A stretch of 64,000 bases of DNA from a virus: positions 1-64,000 of the IMG/VR virus record IMGVR_UViG_3300037516_000306; one strand, 5' to 3'. The notes below the pieces were generated by a model, which worked only from the letters and a program-made list of their open reading frames with translations, was not told the DNA's origin and did no database searches. Shown one piece after another: positions 21,983 to 32,426 of the stretch. Numbering within the stretch: position 1 is the stretch's first letter; each line of letters opens with the position of its first letter. The position numbers and the translations under genes were made by a program.

Positions 21983-24547
21983 TTAGTAGTCTATTTTAGA
22001 GAAATCATAAGATGGGTAAGATTGTTTAAGTACATTCAATAGCACCTCATCATTTAATGAATTTAAATTTTGTATACCTTGTTCATATCCAACTCTAGAT
22101 AATTTATCATCTCCTGCAATTTCAAAACGAACATACTTACCATCTTTTTGTTTAAGAAAAATTGTTGGAATAAATAAACCAGGAGTATCTTCTTCTAGTT
22201 TTGCAGTTACTTGTAATTTTTTAATTCCAGGGAAATCACCAAAACGTTTTTGCATTAATTGATCAGTTGCAACGTTTGATCTATTAATATCACTATTACC
22301 TTTACCTAATGCAAATCTACCAGAAACTTGAGAATTATCATTTACATATTCATCACCTAGGTACGCTCGAACTTGTTGACTATTCACTTTAAATGATTGA
22401 ACATTATCTGGATCTTGTAAATTTCTCAATTGTATTGTGTAATTATCTCCATCTTGTTTTATCATTACTCTTGTATCTTTTGCAAGCTTATCTGTAAAAT
22501 ATGATGATGCAGTACCAAAATTCCATTTACTATCTGTTTTAATTCCTTTCTCATTTTGAGCAATAACTAATTGATTAAGTTTTTGTAATATGATTGGTGG
22601 AACTTCTCCTTTAGGATTAGATACAGCTTTTATTTTTGGAACAAATGCAAAAGCAGATTCTCCTAACTTTGATGTATATATAATATCAGATTTATCATAA
22701 GCTTCTTTCACTTTACTAGCTGCTGGTCTAAAAGTTTTTACAATATTATTTAATTGAGTTCTTGTAGTATTACTTAATTTTCCACCAAAACCATATACAG
22801 CATCTACATACTTTCTTTGGTTTTTATTTAACGCTGCTTTTGGATCTATATAAGTTTGTTCTGTTGTAAGTTCTCCTGAAGGAACAGTTTGTTTTCTTTC
22901 AGCATTCAGCACCCCAACTAATTCTTTTGGAGTTAATGTAACTCTTTCACCATTAGCCATTGAAAAAGATACATTACCTCTACCTTTTACAGCTGAATTA
23001 ATTATTTTTTCTACACCAGCTTCTTTTTCAGAATCAGCTCTGGTTCTTGTTTCAAAAGTTTCTAATTGTTTTAAGTAGTTTTCATTTTTTACAATGTCTT
23101 GTATTTCTTTAATTGCATTAGCTGGTATGCCAGCTTTTGAAACTACACCTTGTGCATCGTTCCATTTTTTAACCATTTCATTAATATCAGCTTCACGATA
23201 TCCTTTTGATTTTAATGCACCTTTAGTTGAATCAACTGAATCTTGAACTGATACAACATGGTTAGTGAATAACTCAGAACCTCTGTTTAAATTATCTGTT
23301 GGGTTTCCTAGATCAGTCCATGGAGACTCTACACCATAAGCCATTGCTTTATCCATTGCAAGCTTCTCAGCATCTATAGCAATTTTCTGTCTAGTTAAAT
23401 CTGTAGTTACACCAAACTCATATTTATCTTGTTGGAACTGAGCTTGTTTAAGTTTCATCTCAGCAACCCAGTTTTGTTGTGCTTTCAATGGGTTTGTAAC
23501 ATACTCCATTTCCTCTTTCTTGTATTTGAAAGCATTTGCATACTCACTAACAAACCCATCTTTGTATATGTTATACTTCACCTCATCAGGATTAGTTCTA
23601 GCTTGTTCAACATTCTTATAGAATCTTTCATCAAGCTTACCCACTTTACCATCACCACCTAATAAGTCTCTATATTGTTCAATTTGATTTTCAATATCAT
23701 CTAACTTAGTAGGATCTGTTGTAATAGCTTGTTGAACTTGTAATCTATCTAATTCACTAATTGCTTGAGCTCTTTGAACATCATAATCTTGTTTAGCTTT
23801 CACTGCAAGTTGTTCAGATCCAACTCCTCTGAATTGATACTTAGAATCAATTCTTAATTGATTAAGATCATCTGGTGTCATAGCTGCAGTTAATGCTTGT
23901 GTAATCTTCTCTGCACTAATTCCTTCAATCTTATATCTCTTCATTGCATCAGCAATTCTAGTTTGATCTATTCTACCATTCTCATCTACAAAAGGAATAT
24001 CATATTTTAATAAATCAGGATTCAAAGCTTTGATAGTATCTAAAGCTTTCTTCTTTACATCTGTATATTGTGTATATCTTCCTCTGAAAGATTGTCCCAC
24101 TTTATCATTATTTAAATACTCACTTGCTTGTTGATTGAAATCATAGATGTTAGATTGTGAAGACTTACCTTCAGCAATAGCTTTCTCCATATCAGCTTGT
24201 TGTTTTCTTAACCAAGCTGTAGATGATGCAGCAGTTTGCACATTAGGATCTCTTGCAATCTGTGAGACCATACCTGTTGTAGAATTAACTAGTTGAAAGT
24301 TAGAGAAATCACCAGCTGCAACTGTGGTAAGATCATTACCAAGTTGATTAAGTTTAGATTGCAGGTATGCCTTATCCGCATCATTAGCAACATCTAATCC
24401 TGCAACATTATCAATGCTAGTTTGTATTTTCTGAATGCCCTCTTCGTACTTTTGTTGTTTGTACATACCTACTTGAACCATTGCCTCAAGAGGTAATTGT
24501 TTCACGTAGGGATTAAACGTAGGGACTGTGTCTTTGTATGAAGCCAT
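21983..24547 (-). CDS. Large helical virion/cargo protein
   Basis: 854 residues, 15 bp upstream of the polymerase gene. The N-terminus (TFNPYVKQLPLEAM followed by a helix with QQKYEEG) and the almost wholly helical first 450 residues are typical of proteins found beside the polymerase in crAss-like phages, some of which are capsid cargo. No enzyme motif is seen. A host-type promoter sits just before the start (24555-24586), so this gene and the two giant genes after it may be transcribed as a separate unit. The predicted transcript start is only a few bases before ATG. Function is inferred from context. Confidence 0.7.
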   Translation of the reverse strand: MASYKDTVPTFNPYVKQLPLEAMVQVGMYKQQKYEEGIQKIQTSIDNVAGLDVANDADKAYLQSKLNQLGNDLTTVAAGDFSNFQLVNSTTGMVSQIARDPNVQTAASSTAWLRKQQADMEKAIAEGKSSQSNIYDFNQQASEYLNNDKVGQSFRGRYTQYTDVKKKALDTIKALNPDLLKYDIPFVDENGRIDQTRIADAMKRYKIEGISAEKITQALTAAMTPDDLNQLRIDSKYQFRGVGSEQLAVKAKQDYDVQRAQAISELDRLQVQQAITTDPTKLDDIENQIEQYRDLLGGDGKVGKLDERFYKNVEQARTNPDEVKYNIYKDGFVSEYANAFKYKKEEMEYVTNPLKAQQNWVAEMKLKQAQFQQDKYEFGVTTDLTRQKIAIDAEKLAMDKAMAYGVESPWTDLGNPTDNLNRGSELFTNHVVSVQDSVDSTKGALKSKGYREADINEMVKKWNDAQGVVSKAGIPANAIKEIQDIVKNENYLKQLETFETRTRADSEKEAGVEKIINSAVKGRGNVSFSMANGERVTLTPKELVGVLNAERKQTVPSGELTTEQTYIDPKAALNKNQRKYVDAVYGFGGKLSNTTRTQLNNIVKTFRPAASKVKEAYDKSDIIYTSKLGESAFAFVPKIKAVSNPKGEVPPIILQKLNQLVIAQNEKGIKTDSKWNFGTASSYFTDKLAKDTRVMIKQDGDNYTIQLRNLQDPDNVQSFKVNSQQVRAYLGDEYVNDNSQVSGRFALGKGNSDINRSNVATDQLMQKRFGDFPGIKKLQVTAKLEEDTPGLFIPTIFLKQKDGKYVRFEIAGDDKLSRVGYEQGIQNLNSLNDEVLLNVLKQSYPSYDFSKIDY

Positions 24548-24554
24548 AATTAAG

Positions 24555-24586
24555 CAAATGTAATATGAATTATTAAATTATCCAAA
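24555..24586 (-). promoter_or_regulatory. Host-type promoter upstream of 854-residue gene
   Basis: TTTG (24586-24583), 20 bases, TACATTTG (24562-24555) on the minus strand, a perfect pattern match, ending only seven bases before ATG. The transcript could be nearly leaderless. Confidence 0.6.
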
Positions 24587-24611
24587 ACTAATAATCAATT
24601 TTGGTAATTCT

Positions 24612-24632
24612 TTATAATTAAATTAGTTATAA
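24612..24632. repeat. Second copy of the 21-bp palindrome
   Basis: Differs from the copy at 40376-40396 at one base and overlaps the stop codon of the 1098-residue gene; it precedes the promoter at 24555-24586. Confidence 0.55.
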
Positions 24633-27600
24633 ATTTTTGAATGCTTTAACAACTGAACTATTCTTAGCATTTTTAACAACTGATCCTCCATTCTTTTTCT
24701 TAGCAACTATACCTGGAGTTTGATAAGGAGCAGTGGTTGTTTCAGTTGTTGTATCATTATAAGGTTTTAATTCGTAACCTGTTATTTCACCATCAGGACC
24801 ATATTTAGGAACCTGTATAAATGATGCTTTGTTACCATACATCTGTGGAATATTTAGTTGAGTATATCCTTGATTATATATATTACCTGTTTGACCATAT
24901 CTATAGTTAGGGAATAAATTACGTTTAACTCTGTATTCAGCATTACGAGCTTCGTGTTGTAAATACTTATCACCAATAGATCCTATAGCTTCTTGATTAA
25001 TTTTATTTGTAATAGCTTCTCCTTCTAATTGTTTATCTCTTTGATCAGCTAACAGTTGCATATTTATACCTCTTGCTTGATTTATCTTAGCTCTATTACC
25101 ACCGAATATTTGTTGTTCAATAGCTTGGTTAGTTCTAAACTCTTCTCCTTTAACTGCTTGGTTTGCTTTATATTTATTAGCAAGTAAACCAGCTAATGCA
25201 GCAGGATTATTTCCAAGTTGTCTTTCTACATCTCTAAAGTCTGCAGTGTTTTGATTCATTACATCTTCATAACTTACACGATATACAGGATCTAACTCTG
25301 GAGCATATTGTTGAGCTTGTACAGGATAAGGTGTATTCTGAGCCATAGCCATATATTCTTTAGCAAACTGACGTGGATCAATATCAGGTAAATCATTATT
25401 TTGAAAAAATGGAGAAATCATATTAGCGAAATCTACTATCTTATTTCTTTCATATGGAATTATATCTGTTGGTTTTTTAGGTTCTTCTTTAGGTACATTA
25501 GTTTTATCATCTTTAGGAATTTCTGCAGGCTTTGGTAATAATAATTGATCAGCTGCCCAACCATAACCTAACTTCTCATCTATCATAGGTGTGTCTTTAC
25601 CGTATAAATTCTGATGTCTAGCTTTAATCAATGGAGCACTTTCAGGATTGTTTAAAAGAAACTCTTGAAACTCTTTGTTTCCTTTTCCTTTGAATCCTAA
25701 TTTGTCTGCTACTTCATCCCATTGTTTTGCACTAAATGAAGAAGCTGTAGCTTTACCATATTTGTTTCCTTTAGATGTATTTCCTTTCCAAGGAGTGATA
25801 CCATATTTACTTACATAATCTTTATCATCTCCAACAGTAGCACTGTTCTGAGCTTTTCTTAAGAACGCTCCATGTTTAGCATATGGATTTTCTAATTCAG
25901 CATCTTTAGTAATAGGATCATAATCAGTTTCTATTTTACCTTTACCTAATGCTTCAGCACTAATGTTTTTTCCTTTAAGATATGATTGTTCTTTCTTCAC
26001 TTCTTGTGTAGCATTCTGTAAGTTAGCTAGTTTCATTATTAGATCAGCATAATCTTTTTGTGTTTGGTCACCACCATATTCCATCATCTCTGCAGTCTTT
26101 AAATCAAGTGCTCCCCATTTAGTAGTGTCTGCATCATTTGCTATTTCAGAAGCTTTAACTTTATTTTGTTCTGCTCTTTTTTGTGGTGCAGCTAAATCAG
26201 CTATTAGTTTCTTATATGTTTTACCATCTTTTTCTTTAGCAAGTTTAATAAGAGCTTCATCTCCTGTAGCCTGTGCTACTTTTTTAGTAAATGGTATATT
26301 ACCAAATATCACAGCTGATGTATTAGAACCCATTGATCCACCTTCTGCCATTTCAATAATAGGCTCTCCTGTTTCAGCTTCTACTTGTGCTCCCATGTTT
26401 GCACCATTTTCAGCCATTGATTGATAGTCTTCTTCTCCACCATTATAACTAATACCAATGCCACCATTATCGTGAGATGCTCCACTAAGCATACTTATTT
26501 CACCAGATCCTGGTAAGTAAGGATTGTAAGCTATAGGATTAACTTCTCCACCCCAATGAGTTTGAAGTTGTCCACCCATAGCATAAGAATTCATTCTTCC
26601 ACCATTCTCATAAGTTTGCATAGCTCTTTCACTAGGAGCAGTGTATTCTTTTAAATGTCCACCAGCTCTAAATTTATGTGCATAGTCAGCAAAGTCATCA
26701 GCATTATGATCACCAAACATTGCAATCACTTGTGGATTATATTCAGGATTCATATATCCACCTTCTTCATATGCAGGAAGTTCTGTACCATCCTGAGCAA
26801 CACCCATACCTTGTATACCAGTAGTGATGTTATTTGCACCATCTACCTGACCCATCAATTTATTATTGAAATCCATTCTGTTTGTTGCATTTCTTTGTCT
26901 ACCTGGATTTTTATCAAAAGCTGTTGCAACTTGTTCAGCTAACAATCCTACACCTGGTCCAAATGCACTACCAATCTTACCCCACTTTTTACCCTCTGCA
27001 GAATTATTAGAACCAGATATCATACCTGCAAAAGGACTACTCACTCCAAAGTTACCCATGAATCCTCCTGTAGCACTTCCACCTAATGCACCATTCATTT
27101 TTCCAAACCATTCTCCAAATCCTCCACCAGTTTGAAATGCTTTAACTTGATCTTCATCTTGCAAAGGTGCATATCCAAGATCATCATATAATGTATTGTT
27201 AGGGGCATATGTGTTTTGTATTTCTGTTGGATTACCTCCAATGAAAGATCCATTTTGTACATTTAATATATCAGTTCCTCTTCCTTGTGTATTATATAAT
27301 TCATTAGTGTTAGCAATAAATCTTTTATCATCTGGACTAACCCATTTATTTTTTGGTCTAGGCACAGCATCATTTGATCTTTTAGCTCTTAATACAACAT
27401 CAGAAACATCAGCCCAAGTTTCATATTTCTTTGTTAATTCTTCTGCTGCTTTACTTTCTTGATTTAATTGATTAATATCACCTAGAAAACCAACTGCTTT
27501 ACCAAACATATCCATTGCACCACTACCTTTTTTATCACTAGGGTTACCATTTAATTCTTTTGCTGTAGGTAATTTTGCTGTAGGTAATTGTGTAGGAAGT

Positions 27601-27923
27601 TGAGCTAATCCTGAAGATTTTAAATTACTACCAATAGGACTAACCTGAGGAGTATATCCATATCCTTGAGTATTTGCATAATTAGCAGTTTGTCCAAATC
27701 TAGGATCATTCATACTATTTATGTTTTCTAGAAAATCTGGAACACCATTATTATTAGTATCATTCAGATTACCATAGTTCTGTGCTTTATCTATTGCATT
27801 AGATGATTGAGCTTTCTTAAACTCTTTACCATGCTTTTTCATGAATGCTGCTTCAGATGGATATTTCTTATAGAACTCCTTCTCAGATTTAACTCCTGCA
27901 ATTTTTAAAATTTGTGCCTTCAT
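24627..27923 (-). CDS. Gly/Asn-rich cargo-type virion protein
   Basis: 1098 residues, 1 bp downstream of the 680-residue gene. The N-terminal 40 residues form a basic helical module (KEFYKKYPSEAAFMKKHG), followed by an Asn/Asp-rich DTNNNGVPDFLEN motif that looks calcium-binding (thrombospondin-3/dockerin-like). The middle has many GG pairs (YEEGGYMNPEYN, FRAGGHLKEY, YENGGRMNSYAMGG). Next comes a SGASHDNGGIGI / VEAETGEPIIEM region, a pattern I associate with crAss-like minor structural proteins. The C-terminal quarter is helical (NPAALAGLLANKYKANQ). Position between the muzzle genes and the polymerase favours a packaged protein. Biochemical function unknown. Confidence 0.7.
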   Translation of the reverse strand: MKAQILKIAGVKSEKEFYKKYPSEAAFMKKHGKEFKKAQSSNAIDKAQNYGNLNDTNNNGVPDFLENINSMNDPRFGQTANYANTQGYGYTPQVSPIGSNLKSSGLAQLPTQLPTAKLPTAKELNGNPSDKKGSGAMDMFGKAVGFLGDINQLNQESKAAEELTKKYETWADVSDVVLRAKRSNDAVPRPKNKWVSPDDKRFIANTNELYNTQGRGTDILNVQNGSFIGGNPTEIQNTYAPNNTLYDDLGYAPLQDEDQVKAFQTGGGFGEWFGKMNGALGGSATGGFMGNFGVSSPFAGMISGSNNSAEGKKWGKIGSAFGPGVGLLAEQVATAFDKNPGRQRNATNRMDFNNKLMGQVDGANNITTGIQGMGVAQDGTELPAYEEGGYMNPEYNPQVIAMFGDHNADDFADYAHKFRAGGHLKEYTAPSERAMQTYENGGRMNSYAMGGQLQTHWGGEVNPIAYNPYLPGSGEISMLSGASHDNGGIGISYNGGEEDYQSMAENGANMGAQVEAETGEPIIEMAEGGSMGSNTSAVIFGNIPFTKKVAQATGDEALIKLAKEKDGKTYKKLIADLAAPQKRAEQNKVKASEIANDADTTKWGALDLKTAEMMEYGGDQTQKDYADLIMKLANLQNATQEVKKEQSYLKGKNISAEALGKGKIETDYDPITKDAELENPYAKHGAFLRKAQNSATVGDDKDYVSKYGITPWKGNTSKGNKYGKATASSFSAKQWDEVADKLGFKGKGNKEFQEFLLNNPESAPLIKARHQNLYGKDTPMIDEKLGYGWAADQLLLPKPAEIPKDDKTNVPKEEPKKPTDIIPYERNKIVDFANMISPFFQNNDLPDIDPRQFAKEYMAMAQNTPYPVQAQQYAPELDPVYRVSYEDVMNQNTADFRDVERQLGNNPAALAGLLANKYKANQAVKGEEFRTNQAIEQQIFGGNRAKINQARGINMQLLADQRDKQLEGEAITNKINQEAIGSIGDKYLQHEARNAEYRVKRNLFPNYRYGQTGNIYNQGYTQLNIPQMYGNKASFIQVPKYGPDGEITGYELKPYNDTTTETTTAPYQTPGIVAKKKNGGSVVKNAKNSSVVKAFKNL

Positions 27924-27924
27924 A

Positions 27925-29967
27925 TTAGTTATATTTATTCAACCATCCACCTGGTTGTGGTTTGTTATAGTTTGTAAAGTTAGTTAGATTATCTAAGTTA
28001 ACCAAACCTTTTTGTTCTTGTCTTAATCCATTCTGAGCCATAGGATATTCAGTTACCTTCTTTCCTTTGAACTTATAATTCTTTCCTGGTTTCATTAGTT
28101 TAGTATCACCAGTATCAGATATACCTAACAGTGGTTGATCTACTCCTTCCATTGTTATTTTATTAGAACCTATCTCAACAGGACTTCCCCAATTATCAGG
28201 ATTCCAATATCCCATATCATCTTTAACAACTCCTCCATCTTCATAGCTATCTAACCATCCACCATTCTTACTAATGCTCTTAGGTTTCCAATCTAATCCC
28301 TCTTGATAGAATTTCATCTCTTGACCATTCTGTGCTACATAAGTTTCTTGTTCAGGTTGTTTATTCTGTGCAATATTATTCATTAGCCAGATTAAATCTT
28401 TATCTGAATAGTTTTTTAACAAACGATCTTTTGCAAATGTTTTCCTTGCTTTTTTTAAATGCCCTTCATTAAAATCTTCTTTACCTGCATCATATATTCC
28501 TTGTTGTTTTAAATTATATCTAAAAGAATTTAAATCAGCTTTATTTTCATATGGATCTTGATCATGTTCATTTATACCTTTTGATCTACCACCTCTCTTA
28601 ATTAAATTATCTACATCTTTTTTATTTAATCTAAAGTCAAAATCATTTTCTCCTGTAGGATCTAATCTTTGTACTTCAGCATGACCAAGTTCATGTGACT
28701 CAGTTTCATTTATTGTAGGTGATGTAAACTTAGAATTTTTGTATATATCTTTATGTAGGAGTGCATCATTCTTTTCATTTAAATGTATTATGTTTTCATC
28801 TAAATTATAATGACTACTATATTTATCAAAGTCACCAGAATCCCACATCTTATTCATTTCATAAGCTTCATTAGGTATTGGTTCAATCTTTGTATTTTTT
28901 ACATTACCACTTCTAATTCTAATTTCCTTTGGTACATTTTCGTATCCAGATTTAGTTAATCTTTCTTTATACTTAGGGGAATTAATATAATCTAAAGTCC
29001 ATTGTTTAACTGGATCAGAGTTTACAGTTTTTATTTTATATGAATTATCTTTAATTATTGGACCAAGATTTAAACCTTCTTGTGCACTAGCCATTGTTTT
29101 CTTTGCATACTTCCCATTGCTAGGAGCAGGAGATTGTGTACGTGCATATGAGAAACCTACAGCTCCTGGAATAGAACCACCCATCTGTGCTTGAGGAACA
29201 TAGTTAACTGGATAAACATATCCACCCATTTGATAATTAGGAGTGTTAGGATTAGCAAATGTATTATGAGGATTTCCTCTACCAGTTATAATTGCACGAG
29301 GAGGAGGTGCTTCACTTTCTACAGTTTTTACTTTTTGTTTATTTTTACCATTATATAAATCTTCTGGATTAGGCATCATTCTTCTAATACCATCTTCATT
29401 TACTGAATTATAATCATTAAAATTAAAACCATTATTAGTATAGTAGTTTGAAAATATTTCTTGATTAGTTCTTGTATCTTCATCTTCTATAACTTGAACA
29501 TCATGCCAAGGCATATACTCATCATCATAATTATTCATACCATAATCAACAGAATCTTTTGTTCTTGTATAATGTGGATTGAAAGTATTTAAATTACTTG
29601 CACTATCATCACCATATGTTTCATATTGATTTTTGTTTCCAAATATATTTTCAGTTAGATTTAAATCTGTTCCAGATAAAACTCCACCCATTTGAAATTG
29701 TCCACCCCATGCAGGAGAATAGTTTCTACCTTTGGTGTTATTACCCATACCAACAAATCCTTCTGGTAATGACACAGAAGAATCATTATAATTCTCTTGG
29801 TGTTCTTGCATTGTTCCACCATTAGCATAGCTATCTAGCCAACCACCATTTTTCATGTTGTTAGAATTATCTCTACCACACTCATGACATATGTACATAT
29901 CTTTCTTACTAGAATCAGATTTGTTCCATGACCATCCACATGTGCATTTTACTTTACCACTACTCAT
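27925..29967 (-). CDS. Zinc-ribbon and HELGH metallopeptidase-like virion protein
   Basis: 680 residues; the ATG overlaps the upstream stop (TAATG). Residues 8-30 form a zinc ribbon (C8xC10 ... C27HEC30). HELGH at H425-H429 (ETESHELGHAEVQ) is a zincin-type motif, the third HExxH in this cluster. The sequence NGGWLDSYxxGG occurs twice (just after the zinc ribbon and in the last third), and the protein ends in GGWLNKYN. A segment with TMEGVDQPLLGISDTGD and FKGKKVTEYPM near the C-terminus is a module I have seen in other crAss-like proteins. Probably packaged with the polymerase; whether it cleaves virion or host proteins is unknown. Confidence 0.7.
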   Translation of the reverse strand: MSSGKVKCTCGWSWNKSDSSKKDMYICHECGRDNSNNMKNGGWLDSYANGGTMQEHQENYNDSSVSLPEGFVGMGNNTKGRNYSPAWGGQFQMGGVLSGTDLNLTENIFGNKNQYETYGDDSASNLNTFNPHYTRTKDSVDYGMNNYDDEYMPWHDVQVIEDEDTRTNQEIFSNYYTNNGFNFNDYNSVNEDGIRRMMPNPEDLYNGKNKQKVKTVESEAPPPRAIITGRGNPHNTFANPNTPNYQMGGYVYPVNYVPQAQMGGSIPGAVGFSYARTQSPAPSNGKYAKKTMASAQEGLNLGPIIKDNSYKIKTVNSDPVKQWTLDYINSPKYKERLTKSGYENVPKEIRIRSGNVKNTKIEPIPNEAYEMNKMWDSGDFDKYSSHYNLDENIIHLNEKNDALLHKDIYKNSKFTSPTINETESHELGHAEVQRLDPTGENDFDFRLNKKDVDNLIKRGGRSKGINEHDQDPYENKADLNSFRYNLKQQGIYDAGKEDFNEGHLKKARKTFAKDRLLKNYSDKDLIWLMNNIAQNKQPEQETYVAQNGQEMKFYQEGLDWKPKSISKNGGWLDSYEDGGVVKDDMGYWNPDNWGSPVEIGSNKITMEGVDQPLLGISDTGDTKLMKPGKNYKFKGKKVTEYPMAQNGLRQEQKGLVNLDNLTNFTNYNKPQPGGWLNKYN

Positions 29968-30833
29968 TACTTATAAGATATTTGTGCAGGTGCTGTTATA
30001 AATTGAGACACTAGATGAGTTGTTGAACTGTTATCTAGTATATGTCTCACCTTTAATTCTTTTGCTCTTAGCGTTGCTTTCTTAAAGCTCTTAGGGCCAT
30101 AGTCCATATTAGCTTGATTAACTATCTTATCAATAGAAAGATTTTCACAAGTTGTTCTAAATAATGGAATCTGAGAACTTATCTCTGCAGCCCAGAATGT
30201 ATTGTACTGATAGAAGTTATCACTCTTAGTATAAGTGATAGTTTTACTCTCAGCATTCAATATAGGATACTGCATGTATGCATGTAAGTTATGAAGAGGT
30301 TTAGCTACAAGTTCTAATATACCAGAACTCTGCTGTCCGTTATATAAGATAGCTTTATTAAACCATTTATCATTTGTTTCTATTCTTGTATTATCATCAA
30401 ACACTCCATCAAATATAGGATAGTATTCATATGCTTTTGTATAATCTTTTACATTCTGTAATATTTCATCTTGGTATTGATACGCAAAAGGATACTCAAT
30501 AATATATGGTTCTATAGTTCCATAGAATGTATTATAAAGTCTTATATTAGTTAAGTGTCTCCATAAACAAGCTGTAACAGATTGTGTGTATGTTGTATTT
30601 ATAAACTCTACAGTATCAAATGATTCTAATTTAAAAGTATTTTCTATAGTACAATTTCCTACAGATTTTATAATTATAGCATTTACATTATTATTAACTT
30701 CATAACTCACTCCTCTAATAAGAGTTTTCTTAGGAACATTTTCAGCTATGATATTTCCACGATCATCCAATATGTTGAATGGTCCTGCAGAAGGTCCAGC
30801 TTGTTTCAATTTTATTGTTATAATCTTTGACAT
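29967..30833 (-). CDS. Muzzle C-terminal-domain protein with adaptor-type N-terminus
   Basis: 288 residues. The first 65 residues (ITIKLKQAGPSAGPFNIL ... IIKSVGNCTIENTF) are homologous to the starts of the 83- and 436-residue fibre genes, sharing a GPFN motif, a middle SYxV/GT stretch and a late CTxxx motif. The remainder (KWFNKAILYNGQQSSG, YTKSDNFYQYNTFW, IVNQANMDYGPKSFKKA) resembles what I recall as the terminal part of crAss-like muzzle/stabilisation proteins, which here would be encoded separately. It directly follows the 525-residue gene (stop TAA, two bases, ATG) and its own stop overlaps the next start. Function as part of the tail muzzle is inferred. Confidence 0.7.
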   Translation of the reverse strand: MSKIITIKLKQAGPSAGPFNILDDRGNIIAENVPKKTLIRGVSYEVNNNVNAIIIKSVGNCTIENTFKLESFDTVEFINTTYTQSVTACLWRHLTNIRLYNTFYGTIEPYIIEYPFAYQYQDEILQNVKDYTKAYEYYPIFDGVFDDNTRIETNDKWFNKAILYNGQQSSGILELVAKPLHNLHAYMQYPILNAESKTITYTKSDNFYQYNTFWAAEISSQIPLFRTTCENLSIDKIVNQANMDYGPKSFKKATLRAKELKVRHILDNSSTTHLVSQFITAPAQISYK

Positions 30834-30835
30834 AA

Positions 30836-32413
30836 TTATGGAGCAGTAGTGGTTGTTGTTGTTGTTATATCAGCTATAGAACTTATCACACAGCTTCCTA
30901 CTTGAGTAGCTGAATTTAAAGCAGTTACAGTTATACTTGATGTATCTGTAATATTTCTATATGTATCAATGATTGATTGAGGATTAGATTTAATTATTAC
31001 ATAAATATTTCCATCTACATCTGTTACATATATGTTACACTGACATTCGTATATAGAAGTAGGAGAGAATGCACCTACATTAATATCTACTAAAAGTGTT
31101 CCTGTAGCATAGTCATATTCTGATATGTAATAATCTAATGTTACACTATCTTTGTTGATAATTAATAACTCACCAGTTTGTACATATAACATATTACCTT
31201 GTGCCACTCTATTTGTTTGTAATGTAAACTTAATAGTGTTAGATGCAGTTAATGTAGCGATGTCTAATTCTGTAACCTCTTGTGGAGATGGTGCATCATT
31301 TACAGCAATCAATGTAGTGTCATCTAAAGCAACTATTCCTGATGATGTAGTAAATCCACCTGAGAAAGAAATTGCTCTGTTAAATGTAGCATTAAATGGA
31401 GATAGAGTGATATCCCATTCTTGTATATCAGTATCAATAGACCAAAGCTTATTAGTTGTCATAGCTATTCCTAGAGATGATATATATCCTGGAACATCTA
31501 TAGGTTGTATAGAATCAGTGATACTATTAACATAATAGTAAACAACATCACCTGATGTAAATAATATACCACAACATTCTGAAATAACTGGAGGTAATGT
31601 AGTAGTGGTGGTAGTAGTCTCACAACCACAGTTTGATATTTCTACAATAATACCATCTACAATATGATATATGTAATCTTGAATAGAATACATATTAGGT
31701 AGAGTTGATACACTATACCAACCATCTGGTAAATAAGTACAATAAATAAATGCTGCATTATATACATACTCTCCTAATATAGGAAGAGCTGTTACATCTT
31801 GCGTAGTGTATGTAGCTCCAAAGAAAGAAGTTAATACTATATCTACATTATCAGGACTTAAAGATGTTTGTACAACTGGTACAGCATCACATGCATCCTG
31901 AAGAGTTAATGAAGAATCAACTGGAGGATCTATTCCTATTGTATATCCTTGAACAAATGTAAATACATTTAGATCTGTAGGTGTAAGACATACAGTGGTG
32001 GTACTTGTTGTAGTTGGATAAACTGTAATCACTCCTGTTCCATCTAATTCACAATCTGTTGTTACACCAAATCCATCTAAATCACAATACAATAATGTAG
32101 TGGTATGCGTAGTGGTTGGTTGTGGTGCTCCTGTAGTAGTTGTTGTAGTGCTTGGTGGTAAAGGTTTTGTCATAATTCCAACAAGAGCTTGAAATCCTCC
32201 TCCAGCAGAAGAATCATCACAACATCCATTAAGTCCTGAATAAAAGAAATTATTTTCTCCTATATAAAAATTAGGAATATAAGTATGAAAAGAAATCCAA
32301 CTTCCAGTATTTAAATTATATGACATGGTCCAAGATTTATTACAAAAATAATCTGGATCTGATAAGTAAACTTTCGTTCTTATTACTACTGGTATTTTAT
32401 TTTCGTCAGCCAT
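30836..32413 (-). CDS. Muzzle continuation protein with Thr linkers and propeller-like domain
   Basis: 525 residues. The first 65 residues (IRTKVYLSDPDYFCNKSW, WISFHTYIPNFYIG, FFYSGLNGCC) look like the direct continuation of the muzzle protein encoded just upstream, whose product ends in YDSKFDRVIITKQDY plus a short tail. Then come modules separated by Thr-rich linkers (TTTTTTGAPQPTTTHTTT, TTTSTTT, ETTTTTTTLPP). A region of about 200 residues has repeated strands reminiscent of a beta-propeller (LGIAMTTNKLWSIDTD, GGFTTSSGIVALDDTTL). The protein ends in a run of seven Thr, then AP, stop. The gene lies 14 bp after the 1481-residue gene. Virion tail component by context. Confidence 0.75.
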   Translation of the reverse strand: MADENKIPVVIRTKVYLSDPDYFCNKSWTMSYNLNTGSWISFHTYIPNFYIGENNFFYSGLNGCCDDSSAGGGFQALVGIMTKPLPPSTTTTTTGAPQPTTTHTTTLLYCDLDGFGVTTDCELDGTGVITVYPTTTSTTTVCLTPTDLNVFTFVQGYTIGIDPPVDSSLTLQDACDAVPVVQTSLSPDNVDIVLTSFFGATYTTQDVTALPILGEYVYNAAFIYCTYLPDGWYSVSTLPNMYSIQDYIYHIVDGIIVEISNCGCETTTTTTTLPPVISECCGILFTSGDVVYYYVNSITDSIQPIDVPGYISSLGIAMTTNKLWSIDTDIQEWDITLSPFNATFNRAISFSGGFTTSSGIVALDDTTLIAVNDAPSPQEVTELDIATLTASNTIKFTLQTNRVAQGNMLYVQTGELLIINKDSVTLDYYISEYDYATGTLLVDINVGAFSPTSIYECQCNIYVTDVDGNIYVIIKSNPQSIIDTYRNITDTSSITVTALNSATQVGSCVISSIADITTTTTTTAP

Positions 32414-32426
32414 TGTTAATCTTTTA

